A stretch of DNA of 64,000 bases, from the NCBI GenBank assembly GCA_039814715.1, contig JBCCAR010000013.1:22990-86989 (forward strand), written 5' to 3'. Made by a program: the position numbers and the translations under genes. Position 1 is the first letter of the stretch. Each line of letters opens with the position of its first letter. Shown here piece by piece: positions 17,758 through 25,066 of the stretch. The notes under the pieces were generated by a model. That model was not told where the DNA came from, did not search any database, and saw only the letters and a list, made by a program, of their open reading frames with translations. The DNA comes from CAKZYD01 sp039814715 (GTDB lineage: Bacteria > Pseudomonadota > Alphaproteobacteria > Sphingomonadales > CAKZYD01).

Positions 17758-18729
17758 ATGTGGAGCGTTTCGAAGTCAGACCTGAGCAACGACAGAAAGC
17801 CAGGCATCTCTGGCTTTATGCGGCTCAGAAACGAAGCCATGTTACTGAACGAGGCATTTGAAACACATATCGACGGCGTGGATGAACTGGTCGTCGTATA
17901 CAATAACTGCCAAGATTCAACGCCGCAGATTTGCGAAGCTTGGCAAAAGCGGTATCCCGGAAAGATCCGCGTCTTTGAGTATGAACCAGAAGTTCTACCT
18001 GTTGGATCAACAGACGCAGCCGGCATTGATCCGCGAGACGAAAATAGCCTCGCCAATTACTACAATTATGCTCTTTGTAAAACGAACCACGAAATCGTCA
18101 TCAAAATTGATGGGGATCACATTGGGTCGCCCGCACGATTTAGCACGGTTTGTAACCGCGTTCGCAGAACTTTAAAGGTCGACCAGCGCTGGCCTATTTT
18201 TGGGATAAATGTGACTGATACAAATGACGGCGTCGCCGTTTACAACTTTTACAACTACGCACCTAAATTCGTCGGAAAGCGCATCGGCCCGCCTCCCTTC
18301 ACCTCAGGCGATCAATCGTTTTTTCGGCTAGACAACAAAACCTGGCATACAACAGATCCCGTGTATGGCTACGAAAAAATGCCATTATCCCACAAGAAGC
18401 GTGCAAGGGCCGCGCATGACACGGTGCTCTTTTTTCACTGCAAAGGCTTTAAAGATGATCACGGGACGGGATCATGGAGTACGTCTGGTGAAAGCTCGCG
18501 CAAAGACTGGATTGATAACGTCTCCAACATTTCCTGGGAGAATTTGGCTACACTGCCGGCCATGGTAGAGCGTAATCCGAGCTATTTTGCTGGTTTTCCT
18601 TACGCCAAAGAATTTAGCGCCCTCTTCCCAAATCGGCGGCTGCTTGACGAAGGATACCATCCCAAACAAGCGCCGTTGCTGATTCAAAGCGCAAAGAACA
18701 CCCTAATAGACTTCTTCACTTCAACCTGA
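17758..18729 (+). CDS. Glycosyltransferase-like protein
   Basis: The start at 17758 has a clear GGAG ribosome site 8 bases upstream and gives 323 residues. The N-terminal part (GISGFMRLRNEAMLL, then DELVVVYNNCQDST) reads as a GT-A nucleotide-sugar fold, and DGDH near residue 120 is a plausible metal-binding motif. It shares the overall plan of the gene before it but is not a close copy. It is the last gene of the glycan cluster; no terminator is obvious before the convergent chorismate mutase gene. Substrates are unknown. Confidence 0.65.
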   Translation: MWSVSKSDLSNDRKPGISGFMRLRNEAMLLNEAFETHIDGVDELVVVYNNCQDSTPQICEAWQKRYPGKIRVFEYEPEVLPVGSTDAAGIDPRDENSLANYYNYALCKTNHEIVIKIDGDHIGSPARFSTVCNRVRRTLKVDQRWPIFGINVTDTNDGVAVYNFYNYAPKFVGKRIGPPPFTSGDQSFFRLDNKTWHTTDPVYGYEKMPLSHKKRARAAHDTVLFFHCKGFKDDHGTGSWSTSGESSRKDWIDNVSNISWENLATLPAMVERNPSYFAGFPYAKEFSALFPNRRLLDEGYHPKQAPLLIQSAKNTLIDFFTST

Positions 18730-18781
18730 AGGTCAGTTCAAGGCCGATGAACGATCCCAGACGCTCCCGACATCAAACGCA

Positions 18782-19075
18782 CTAGGCGCGCAAACGCTCA
18801 TGGTGGCGAATAACTTCGGTTACGATAAACTGCAGAAACTTCTCGGAAAAGTCGGGGTCTAAGTCCGCTTGCTCAGCGAGCGTCCGCAAACGCTGAATTT
18901 GCGCCCGCTCGCGATCTTTATCGGCAGGCGGCAGACCATGTTGGGCTTTCAACTGGCCGACTTTCTTGGTTACTTTAAAGCGCTCTGCCAGCATGTGGAT
19001 CAACGCAGCATCTATATTGTCGATGCTCTGGCGATAATTGTTCAGCACATCCTGCGTTTGTGTATCGTCTGCCAT
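18782..19075 (-). CDS. Chorismate mutase, AroQ class
   Basis: The 97-residue all-helical protein matches monofunctional AroQ-type chorismate mutases, which convert chorismate to prephenate for phenylalanine and tyrosine. Visible signatures are the first helix IDNIDAALIHMLAERFKVTK, with the active-site arginine and lysine, and the later DKDRERAQIQRLR region. An ATG two codons upstream is possible, but AAGG sits 6 bases before 19075, so this start is preferred. Chorismate synthase (aroC) is 12 kb away on the other strand. It follows sohB by 35 bp. Confidence 0.9.
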   Translation of the reverse strand: MADDTQTQDVLNNYRQSIDNIDAALIHMLAERFKVTKKVGQLKAQHGLPPADKDRERAQIQRLRTLAEQADLDPDFSEKFLQFIVTEVIRHHERLRA

Positions 19076-19110
19076 TCGCATCCTTACCGCGCTATCCTAG
19101 AGCGAACCTG

Positions 19111-19950
19111 CTATTGACCAAAACGAGACCAATCTGCTTGCGAGCGCAGCTCCGATAGAAGCGTTCTTGCAGAGAGAGCTGGCCCGTGCGCCATAAACGG
19201 CAAGCGAAATTTCCGTTTCGACTGGATAAGCGGCAGGTCCACATCTTTCCCGAATTTCTCACGCATTACATCGCGCACTGTGCCCACGCCGTCAACTAAC
19301 CCGGCGCTAACTGCTTTTTTGCCCACCCAAATATCACCACTAAACACTTGTTTGCGCGGCGCCTTCAGCCTATCGCCGCGCCGATCGCGCACCAAATCTT
19401 TGAAATAGGTATGAATATCGCTCTGGAGCTGTTTGAGGCGCTCAATGTCTTCCGGCTCTTCAGGTTTAAAAGGATCGAGCATGGATTTGCTCTCGCCAGC
19501 TGTATAAACACGGCGCTCCACGCCGACTTTGTTTAAAAGCTCAACAAAGCCGAAACCGGCTGAAATGACACCAATAGAGCCAACGACGCTGGCATCATGA
19601 ACGTAAATCTCATCACCTGCGCAGGCAATGAGATAGCCGCCTGAGGCGGCAACATCTTCGGCAAACACAAAGACTTGCTTGTCTTTCTCGTCAGCAAGCT
19701 CGCGTATACGCGAAAAGATCAAACCTGACTGAACAGGCGACCCACCGGGCGAATTGATAATGATGGCGACTGCTTTTGCATCCGCGACTGAAAATGCCTT
19801 GGTGAGACTGGAGGAAACGGCGGCAAGATTAAGGCCTTGAGCAAAACGGCCCTGCTCGCCGATCACGCCCGTAAAGCGCAACACGGGCACAATCGGTTTT
19901 GGATGGAGAACTTTTTTTAAAATAGGGAGGCGGCTGAGAAAACGTTTCAA
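19111..19950 (-). CDS. sohB: S49-family signal-peptide peptidase (SohB/SppA-like)
   Basis: The 279-residue serine protease has the Ser-Lys dyad of family S49: Ser103 in EDVAASGGYLIA and Lys155 in AGESKSMLDPF, 52 residues apart as in characterised SppA enzymes. It probably degrades cleaved signal peptides at the inner membrane. The N-terminus has little hydrophobic anchor, so membrane attachment may be peripheral. The TTG start overlaps the stop of a small 55-codon frame as TTGA, which supports this start. The short form suggests an octameric single-domain SppA. Confidence 0.88.
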   Translation of the reverse strand: MKRFLSRLPILKKVLHPKPIVPVLRFTGVIGEQGRFAQGLNLAAVSSSLTKAFSVADAKAVAIIINSPGGSPVQSGLIFSRIRELADEKDKQVFVFAEDVAASGGYLIACAGDEIYVHDASVVGSIGVISAGFGFVELLNKVGVERRVYTAGESKSMLDPFKPEEPEDIERLKQLQSDIHTYFKDLVRDRRGDRLKAPRKQVFSGDIWVGKKAVSAGLVDGVGTVRDVMREKFGKDVDLPLIQSKRKFRLPFMAHGPALSARTLLSELRSQADWSRFGQ

Positions 19951-20114
19951 TCGGTGAGCTCACTCATAAAAAAAGGCTGCGCCAATTCAGCAGCGCCAGC
20001 CAAGGGTTGCAAGGCGTGCTCAGCTGCATACTCAAAAAACAGTGAGCGGCGCAATGTGAAGATACGGTAGAAGTCACGGTTGTGATGACTTAGCCGGAGA
20101 CAAATAGTCGCCAA
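19947..20114 (-). CDS. Possible small protein between DUF2007 and sohB
   Basis: A 55-residue frame starts with TTG inside the 3' end of the DUF2007 gene and ends with a TGA that overlaps the sohB start (TTGA). Composition looks protein-like, with an aromatic and basic N-terminal half and an Ala/Leu-rich C-terminal half, but no family is recognised. No ribosome site is obvious. It fills what would otherwise be a 123-bp gap. It may be a small gene, a remnant of a gene formerly at this place, or chance. Confidence 0.3.
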   Translation of the reverse strand: MATICLRLSHHNRDFYRIFTLRRSLFFEYAAEHALQPLAGAAELAQPFFMSELTD

Positions 20115-20316
20115 GCGCAGCGTCTTTTATAATCATACGCGCCCGTGCAAGGTGATGCGGCGCCACCATGAGCCGGCGCGGCACCAAAACAGAAATGCTG
20201 CCCTCCAAAACACTCATATGAGCATCGAGTTCAAACACATCGATCCCATCGGACTTCAAATAAGACTTGATAGCATTGATTAACACCAAGTCAGTGGTGC
20301 GAAGCAGTTCCTCCAA
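20074..20316 (-). CDS. DUF2007 small protein
   Basis: The preferred TTG start at 20316 has AAGGAAGG 8 bases upstream and gives an 80-residue protein matching the DUF2007 fold (start LEELLRTTDLVLI, then the GSISVLVPRRLMV strand). DUF2007 proteins resemble ferredoxin-like signal-transducer folds, but no role is established. A longer frame would overlap the divergent ispB 5' region. The gene is divergent from ispB and upstream of sohB, an order I recall from other alphaproteobacteria, where a methyltransferase gene often sits between them. Confidence 0.75.
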   Translation of the reverse strand: MEELLRTTDLVLINAIKSYLKSDGIDVFELDAHMSVLEGSISVLVPRRLMVAPHHLARARMIIKDAALGDYLSPAKSSQP

Positions 20317-20442
20317 TGGCGTGTCCTTCCTTAAAAGTGATAATGCCGCAGTTCCTGGCAATGGACTGGTAAATCTGTGCGGCATGGTCTAGCAGATGGC
20401 GCAATTCTCATTGTTTTGAATACGTGCAAAAAGGCCAAGCCC

Positions 20443-21471
20443 TTGTCAAACGTCACCTCCCTGCCCGTCCGTGATAGCAGTTCATCAAATGCTGGCAATG
20501 CCCTAACAACACTGCAAGCTCTCGTTGCAGACGATATGAGGTTGGTCAACACCACGATTTTAGAGCGGATGGAGAGCCCGGTGAGCTTGATCCCTCAGCT
20601 TGCAGGACACTTAATCGCCAGCGGTGGCAAGCGGCTGCGGCCCATGCTGACTTTGGCGAGCAGCAAGCTGGTTGGCTATGAAGGCAAGCGCCAATGCAAG
20701 CTCGCGGCCTGCGTCGAGTTCATTCACACTGCTACATTGCTCCATGATGACGTGGTTGACGAAAGCGCTCTACGCCGCGGCAAGGACACGGCAAATGCAG
20801 TCTGGGGCAATCAAGCGAGTGTGCTAGTGGGAGACTTCTTATTCTCGCGCGCATTTGAGCTCATGGTCGAAGATGGCTCTCTTAAAGTTTTGAAAATTCT
20901 GTCGTCAGCGTCGTCAATCATTGCAGAAGGCGAAGTTCAGCAAATGATGACTGTTGCTGACCTAACGACGACCGAAGACATATATATGGACGTGATCGGC
21001 GCCAAGACGGCCGCCTTGTTTGCAGCGGCCTGTCAGATTTCCGCCGTGGTTGCGGAGCGCCCTCAGCGAGAAGAAGATGCGTTGTCCGCTTATGGCAGAG
21101 ACTTAGGCCTAGCGTTTCAGATTGTGGATGATGTGCTGGATTATAGCGCAAACCAACGCAAGCTCGGAAAAACGGTGGGCGATGATTTCCAAGAAGGCAA
21201 AGTCTCCTTGCCGGTTATCTTGGCCTATCAGCGCGGCACCGATGCTCAAAAGGCCTTTTGGCAACGCACCATTGGTAAGGGCGAGTGTCATGACGACGAC
21301 TTGCAGCAAGCCATTGACATTCTAACCAGCACGAATGCACTTGTAGACGCAACGCGAAGAGCGCAGCATTTCGCTGATCGCGCGCTGGATTGCCTCAACC
21401 TGTTTGCACCATCTTCAGCGCGCAGCGCTCTCTCAGACATTGTGCATTTTTGCCTTCAGCGCGGGCATTGA
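20443..21471 (+). CDS. ispB: Polyprenyl (octaprenyl/decaprenyl) diphosphate synthase
   Basis: The two aspartate-rich motifs of trans-prenyltransferases are clear: LLHDDVVDES and FQIVDDVLDYSA, along with GGKRLRPML near the N-terminus. The enzyme extends farnesyl diphosphate with isopentenyl units to make the ubiquinone side chain; chain length cannot be told. The TTG at 20443 has AAGG 8 bases upstream and gives 342 residues; a GTG at 20377 would add 22 residues. ispA and dxs at 33-36 kb supply its substrates. It is divergent from the DUF2007 gene. Confidence 0.93.
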   Translation: MSNVTSLPVRDSSSSNAGNALTTLQALVADDMRLVNTTILERMESPVSLIPQLAGHLIASGGKRLRPMLTLASSKLVGYEGKRQCKLAACVEFIHTATLLHDDVVDESALRRGKDTANAVWGNQASVLVGDFLFSRAFELMVEDGSLKVLKILSSASSIIAEGEVQQMMTVADLTTTEDIYMDVIGAKTAALFAAACQISAVVAERPQREEDALSAYGRDLGLAFQIVDDVLDYSANQRKLGKTVGDDFQEGKVSLPVILAYQRGTDAQKAFWQRTIGKGECHDDDLQQAIDILTSTNALVDATRRAQHFADRALDCLNLFAPSSARSALSDIVHFCLQRGH

Positions 21472-21701
21472 GTCCATAAGCCTGGCCCTGAATGTCTTAC
21501 ACCTGTCTGAGTGCTGCGGAAAACAGTGCAAGACGCTGGCGCATCATGATAATTTAGGATTATTAAAAACGGTTAAGTAACGATGCAGTCCTATATGGGG
21601 TTGTCGGATTTGTTTACACTCAATACTGTCAATTGCGTCGACATGAGACATCCAGAAGACTAAATCGTTGTTCTTCCGAAACTTTTTTTATCTACGCCTT
21701 T
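21472..21701. other. Intergenic region upstream of the PEP-CTERM promoter
   Basis: No gene is seen in these 230 bases. Two 17-base blocks at 21602-21618 and 21627-21643 both begin TGTC and end ACA, 25 bp apart. They lie about 60-100 bp upstream of the sigma-54 promoter, where an enhancer-binding activator would normally bind. That role is inferred from position. Confidence 0.3.
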
Positions 21702-21718
21702 TGGCATAGTTATTGCTT
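21702..21718 (+). promoter_or_regulatory. Sigma-54 (RpoN) promoter of the PEP-CTERM gene
   Basis: The sequence TGGCATAGTTATTGCTT carries GG at 21703-21704 and GC at 21715-21716 with exactly 10 bases between, the invariant -24/-12 spacing of sigma-54 promoters; TGGCA and TTGC both match consensus. The expected start point is about 21728, giving a 5' leader of about 54 bases. Sigma-54 control of PEP-CTERM genes has been reported in Zoogloea through the PrsK/PrsR system. Confidence 0.8.
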
Positions 21719-21731
21719 CATATAAATCGAT

Positions 21732-21756
21732 AGAATGCCCAAAGGGGCGGCATTCT
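21732..21756 (+). other. Leader hairpin of the PEP-CTERM mRNA
   Basis: A perfect 8-bp stem AGAATGCC/GGCATTCT with a 9-base loop falls in the first bases of the predicted transcript. An alternative inner GCCC/GGGC pairing is also possible. It lies 15 bases before the GGAG ribosome site. It could protect the 5' end or tune translation; no known riboswitch class is recognised. Confidence 0.6.
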
Positions 21757-21781
21757 TGAGCTGTTTATTTGGAGTAACAAA

Positions 21782-22582
21782 ATGGCGTTTAGCAAATTTA
21801 TAAGTGCGGTAGTGGGCTGCGCAGCACTGGGGGCAGCCTCGCTTGGCGGCGCTCAGGCACAAGAAGCGTTTAGCTATGATTGGAATGGCTACACGGGTCT
21901 CGGTGGCGGTAACAAAGATCTGTTGGAGGATTTTCAGTTACATTATGCCACAAACGGTCGCGATTCCGGCCTGAGTGTGAACATTGATTTCAAACCAGAA
22001 ATCTTGAAACCTCGTGGTGACGCAGGTGGGTTTTGGCTCGTCATGTCAGATGGACCCAATCCAAAAAACCAGATTGGCGAATATGCCATTCTTTACGCGG
22101 ACCTTCGCCGCAACCGGATTACCGCGTATGAATACAATGGCGACAACAACGCCAGCAGTTTCAACGATCCAGGCAATTTCCTTGGCTCCTTCAACAATAT
22201 TATGGACTTACAACCGCGCGCTGATGGAAATGTGAATTTCCAGATTGATGTGACCTCTATCAATTCCACATTTAATACCGACGACTGGGATGGTATCAGC
22301 TTTGGCAATCGTATTGGTGTTTGGTTCCATTTCTCCGACTCGTTGACCGCGACTTACGGTCCAAACATGGGTAATGGGCAGCGTGAACTCACGAGCTTCC
22401 ACCTTGGCAAGCAGGGATATGTTGACTTTGCATATCAACATGCCACGCCTAAGAACTGCTCTGATCTTCCACCAGATTTCCCTGGCTGTTCACCAGTGGA
22501 TGTTTCAGAACCCGCATCCCTTGCGCTTCTTGGACTTGGCTTAACGGGTCTAGCTGTAACACGCCGCCGCCGCGCTGCGTAG
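21782..22582 (+). CDS. PEP-CTERM sorting-domain secreted protein
   Basis: The 266-residue protein has a Sec signal peptide (residues 1-26, likely cut after AQA) and a C-terminal PEP-CTERM signal: SEP at 242-244, a hydrophobic helix (245-260) and RRRR at 261-264. Such proteins are cleaved and exported by an exosortase and accompany exopolysaccharide production. The body is rich in Asn, Asp and Gly with a lectin-like, beta-rich look and has two cysteines near the end. GGAG precedes the ATG by 7 bases. It stands alone, with a sigma-54 promoter before it and a terminator after it. The exosortase gene is not in the window. Confidence 0.87.
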   Translation: MAFSKFISAVVGCAALGAASLGGAQAQEAFSYDWNGYTGLGGGNKDLLEDFQLHYATNGRDSGLSVNIDFKPEILKPRGDAGGFWLVMSDGPNPKNQIGEYAILYADLRRNRITAYEYNGDNNASSFNDPGNFLGSFNNIMDLQPRADGNVNFQIDVTSINSTFNTDDWDGISFGNRIGVWFHFSDSLTATYGPNMGNGQRELTSFHLGKQGYVDFAYQHATPKNCSDLPPDFPGCSPVDVSEPASLALLGLGLTGLAVTRRRRAA

Positions 22583-22588
22583 TCTATC

Positions 22589-22658
22589 GCGCCTTTTTTC
22601 AAAGGCGCTGAGCACGAGAAAGAAAAAATCCCGGCTTTATTTAAAGTCGGGGTTTTTT
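22589..22658 (+). terminator. PEP-CTERM gene terminator, preceded by a stability hairpin
   Basis: Two hairpins follow the stop. The first, GCGCCTTT/AAAGGCGC at 22589-22608, has no U-run after it. The second, with arms 22630-22638 and 22643-22651 (one G-U pair), is followed by TTTTTT at 22653-22658 and is a strong Rho-independent terminator. Confidence 0.85.
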
Positions 22659-22748
22659 ATGTGTGGCAGCGTGCAAAGCTTGCCACAGCTATGGCGCGGT
22701 ATTATAGCTCGCATCATCCGCGGCGAAGCCGTGTTGATGGTCCCCGGT

Positions 22749-22825
22749 CGGGGGGTAGCTCAGCCTGGTAGAGCACTGCGTTCGGGACGCAGGGGCCGGA
22801 GGTTCGAATCCTCTCTCCCCGACCA
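22749..22825 (+). tRNA. tRNA-Pro, anticodon CGG
   Basis: All four arms fold: a 7-bp acceptor stem with C1-G72, the pair typical of bacterial tRNA-Pro; D stem GCTC/GAGC; anticodon stem CTGCG/CGCAG with loop TTCGGGA (anticodon CGG); and a T stem with loop TTCGAAT. CCA is encoded. Length is 77 nt. It reads CCG codons. Two hairpins with U-runs follow within 130 bp. Confidence 0.97.
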
Positions 22826-22884
22826 ATCTACACTTTTTTTCTGCTTTCATGATCCGCTGCAAAATAAGCGGCGTATTACTGTGC

Positions 22885-22956
22885 AAGACAACACGCCGTC
22901 CCTCCACGGCTTGTCTTTTAAAGGCCCGGCCACCCCCCCCTCGGCCGGGCCTTTTC
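22885..22956 (+). terminator. Tandem terminators after tRNA-Pro
   Basis: The first hairpin pairs AAGACAA (22885-22891) and GCCG with CGGC and TTGTCTT (22911-22917), ending in TTTT. The second has an 11-bp stem AAGGCCCGGCC (22921-22931) against 22943-22953, with a C-rich loop that includes eight C in a row, then TTTTCC. Either could end the tRNA transcript. Confidence 0.75.
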
Positions 22957-23031
22957 CTTTTCAGGTTCCGACAATTATTGTTATCTCTATACGCTGCGCA
23001 CGACGGCGTCTGATTAAGGACCAGGATTGAC

Positions 23032-23937
23032 ATGAGCATTGCGTTCATTGCGGACCCAGACACAAAAGCACCAGGCATTTACAATCCGCAGCCTGGATTA
23101 ATCCGTGTTGTTGCAGGAAACGCAGGCCCATTCACCTATACGGGCACCGGGACTTACATCCTCAATACCTCAGAGAGATGTGTGGTCATTGATCCGGGTC
23201 CACAGAGCGAAAGTCATGTTAAGACCATCATTGAAGCCATTGGCAATCGAAGCGTTGATGCTATCTTGGTAACACATACACACAGAGACCATAGCCCAGC
23301 CAGCAGAGCCCTGAAGGACCATTTCAGCGCGCCAATTCTAGGCTGCGCGCCGGTAATTAGCCAAACGCAAGAGGCGGGTACCGCGATGGATGAAAGCCAG
23401 GACATGGCTTACAACCCGGACCGGCAGCTTAAAAATGGCGAACGTCTCCAGGTTGGTGGGTACAATATTGAGGTATTTGCCACGCCCGGCCATTTGGCAA
23501 ACCACCTATGCTACAGATGGATCGAACACAATGCGTTGTTTAGCGGCGATCATATTATGGGATGGGCAACAAGTGTGGTCATCCCGCCAGACGGGCATAT
23601 GGCGTCCTATATGGAGAGCCTTGAGCGCACTTTAGAGCTTGACCTAGACACAATCTGGCCCACCCATGGGCAACCGATCACAGTTCCCCAGCCCTTCATC
23701 AAAGCACTTATTGCACACCGCAAAGCCCGAGAAAGCGCGATCCTACAGCAAATTCGCTCGGGCAACGGGTCCATCATGGATATCGTGGCAACACTCTATC
23801 ACGATGTGCCTAAGGCGCTTCATCCAGCCGCAGCACAGTCAGTTTTTGCGCACATTATTCACCTGATAGAACAGGGTTTAGCAAAGCCGCGCAGCGCACT
23901 GTCCATAAACGATTTTTTCGATATTTCTTCGGCCTAG
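23032..23937 (+). CDS. Metallo-beta-lactamase-fold hydrolase (LACTB2/glyoxalase II-like)
   Basis: The 301-residue protein has the metal-binding motif THTHRDH (about residues 79-85), a later GHLANH and GDHIMGW, and the C-terminal winged-helix segment typical of LACTB2-like hydrolases. Reported activities in this family include endoribonuclease and thioester hydrolysis; the substrate here is unknown. AGGA lies about 6 bases before the ATG. It sits between the tRNA-Pro terminators and nadA, and is probably a single transcription unit. Confidence 0.8.
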   Translation: MSIAFIADPDTKAPGIYNPQPGLIRVVAGNAGPFTYTGTGTYILNTSERCVVIDPGPQSESHVKTIIEAIGNRSVDAILVTHTHRDHSPASRALKDHFSAPILGCAPVISQTQEAGTAMDESQDMAYNPDRQLKNGERLQVGGYNIEVFATPGHLANHLCYRWIEHNALFSGDHIMGWATSVVIPPDGHMASYMESLERTLELDLDTIWPTHGQPITVPQPFIKALIAHRKARESAILQQIRSGNGSIMDIVATLYHDVPKALHPAAAQSVFAHIIHLIEQGLAKPRSALSINDFFDISSA

Positions 23938-24025
23938 TAAGCTTCCGCGAGCGCGCAAAATCCTTGCATGGCCACTCTAAAAGCACCACATACGGTCTCT
24001 ATCATGTCGCCGGGAAAGGACCCCA

Positions 24026-25066
24026 ATGACGAAAGTTGAATTCCCCGCCGCTTTTATGCGCCCACAGATTGATCCTAATATCGATGTGGTTGCGGAGATA
24101 CACCGTTTGCGCAAAGAGAAAAATGCAGTGATTTTAGCGCATTATTACCAGGCGCCAGAAATTCAAGATATTGCAGATTTTGTGGGAGATTCGCTTGACC
24201 TATCGCGCAAGGCGGCCGCGACAGACGCTGATGTCATCGCCTTTTGCGGTGTCCGCTTTATGGCAGAGGTCGCGAAAATACTAAGTCCAGAAAAAACAGT
24301 TGTGCTGCCGGACCTTGCGGCTGGCTGCAGCTTGGAAGACAGCTGTCCGCCTGATGAATTCGCGGCCTTTCGCGCAGCCCATCCGGACCATATCTCCCTC
24401 ACCTATATCAATTGTTCAGCAGCGGTGAAAGCGCACACCGACATCATTGTCACGTCTTCAAACGCTGAATACATCGTCAATCAAATCCCGCTCGACACGC
24501 CGATTTTATTCGCCCCAGACCAACATTTGGGCAACTACATAAAACGCCAGACCGGCCGCGAAAACATGCTCATGTGGGAAGGCTCCTGCATCGTGCATGA
24601 ACAATTCTCTGAAAAAGAGCTTCTCAAGCTCAAAGCGCAGAACCCCGGCGCGCCGGTAGCCGCACACCCAGAGTGTCCAGCGCACATTTTAGATCATGCC
24701 GACCATGTTGGCTCAACGAGTTCAATTTTGAAATTCTGCGCGGAAACCGCTGCGGAAACGATCATCGTCGCGACCGAGCCTCATATCATGCACCAAATGG
24801 AAAAGGCACGCCCTGATAAGACGTTTATCGGCGCGCCCGGCGCAGATGGCAATTGCAACTGCAATATGTGCCCCTTCATGGCGCTCAACACCATGGAAAA
24901 ACTCTATCTGTGCCTGCGCGATATGGCGCCGCAAATCGATGTTCCTGAGGATATACGCGTTAAAGCGCTGGCGCCGCTTGAGAAAATGCTGGAAATGTCG
25001 CCGCCAGTGGCAAGCACGACAACGGGCGATCTGTCTCACATCGCGTCGCACCCTTCAAGTGACTGA
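24026..25066 (+). CDS. nadA: Quinolinate synthase A
   Basis: This 346-residue 4Fe-4S enzyme condenses iminoaspartate with dihydroxyacetone phosphate to quinolinate in de novo NAD synthesis. Conserved features are the N-terminal LAHYYQAPEIQDIADFVGDS, the FCGVRFMAE strand, CSLEDSC, GSCIVHE and the C-terminal cysteine cluster GNCNCNMCPF. The stop overlaps the nadC start by 8 bp, so translation is coupled. nadB (L-aspartate oxidase), which usually lies between nadA and nadC, is absent here. Confidence 0.96.
   Translation: MTKVEFPAAFMRPQIDPNIDVVAEIHRLRKEKNAVILAHYYQAPEIQDIADFVGDSLDLSRKAAATDADVIAFCGVRFMAEVAKILSPEKTVVLPDLAAGCSLEDSCPPDEFAAFRAAHPDHISLTYINCSAAVKAHTDIIVTSSNAEYIVNQIPLDTPILFAPDQHLGNYIKRQTGRENMLMWEGSCIVHEQFSEKELLKLKAQNPGAPVAAHPECPAHILDHADHVGSTSSILKFCAETAAETIIVATEPHIMHQMEKARPDKTFIGAPGADGNCNCNMCPFMALNTMEKLYLCLRDMAPQIDVPEDIRVKALAPLEKMLEMSPPVASTTTGDLSHIASHPSSD

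Noticed and set aside
21561..21575. TTAA-N6-TTAA upstream of the PEP-CTERM gene as a CtrA site
   Set aside because: The spacing is 6, not the 7 required by the CtrA consensus, and a sigma-54 promoter explains the gene's control better.
22933..22940. Run of eight C bases
   Set aside because: It lies in the loop of a terminator in non-coding DNA and needs no further explanation.
22659..23030. Plus-strand 123-codon frame across the tRNA region
   Set aside because: It runs through the tRNA-Pro gene and both terminators, so it is an accident of GC-rich structured DNA.
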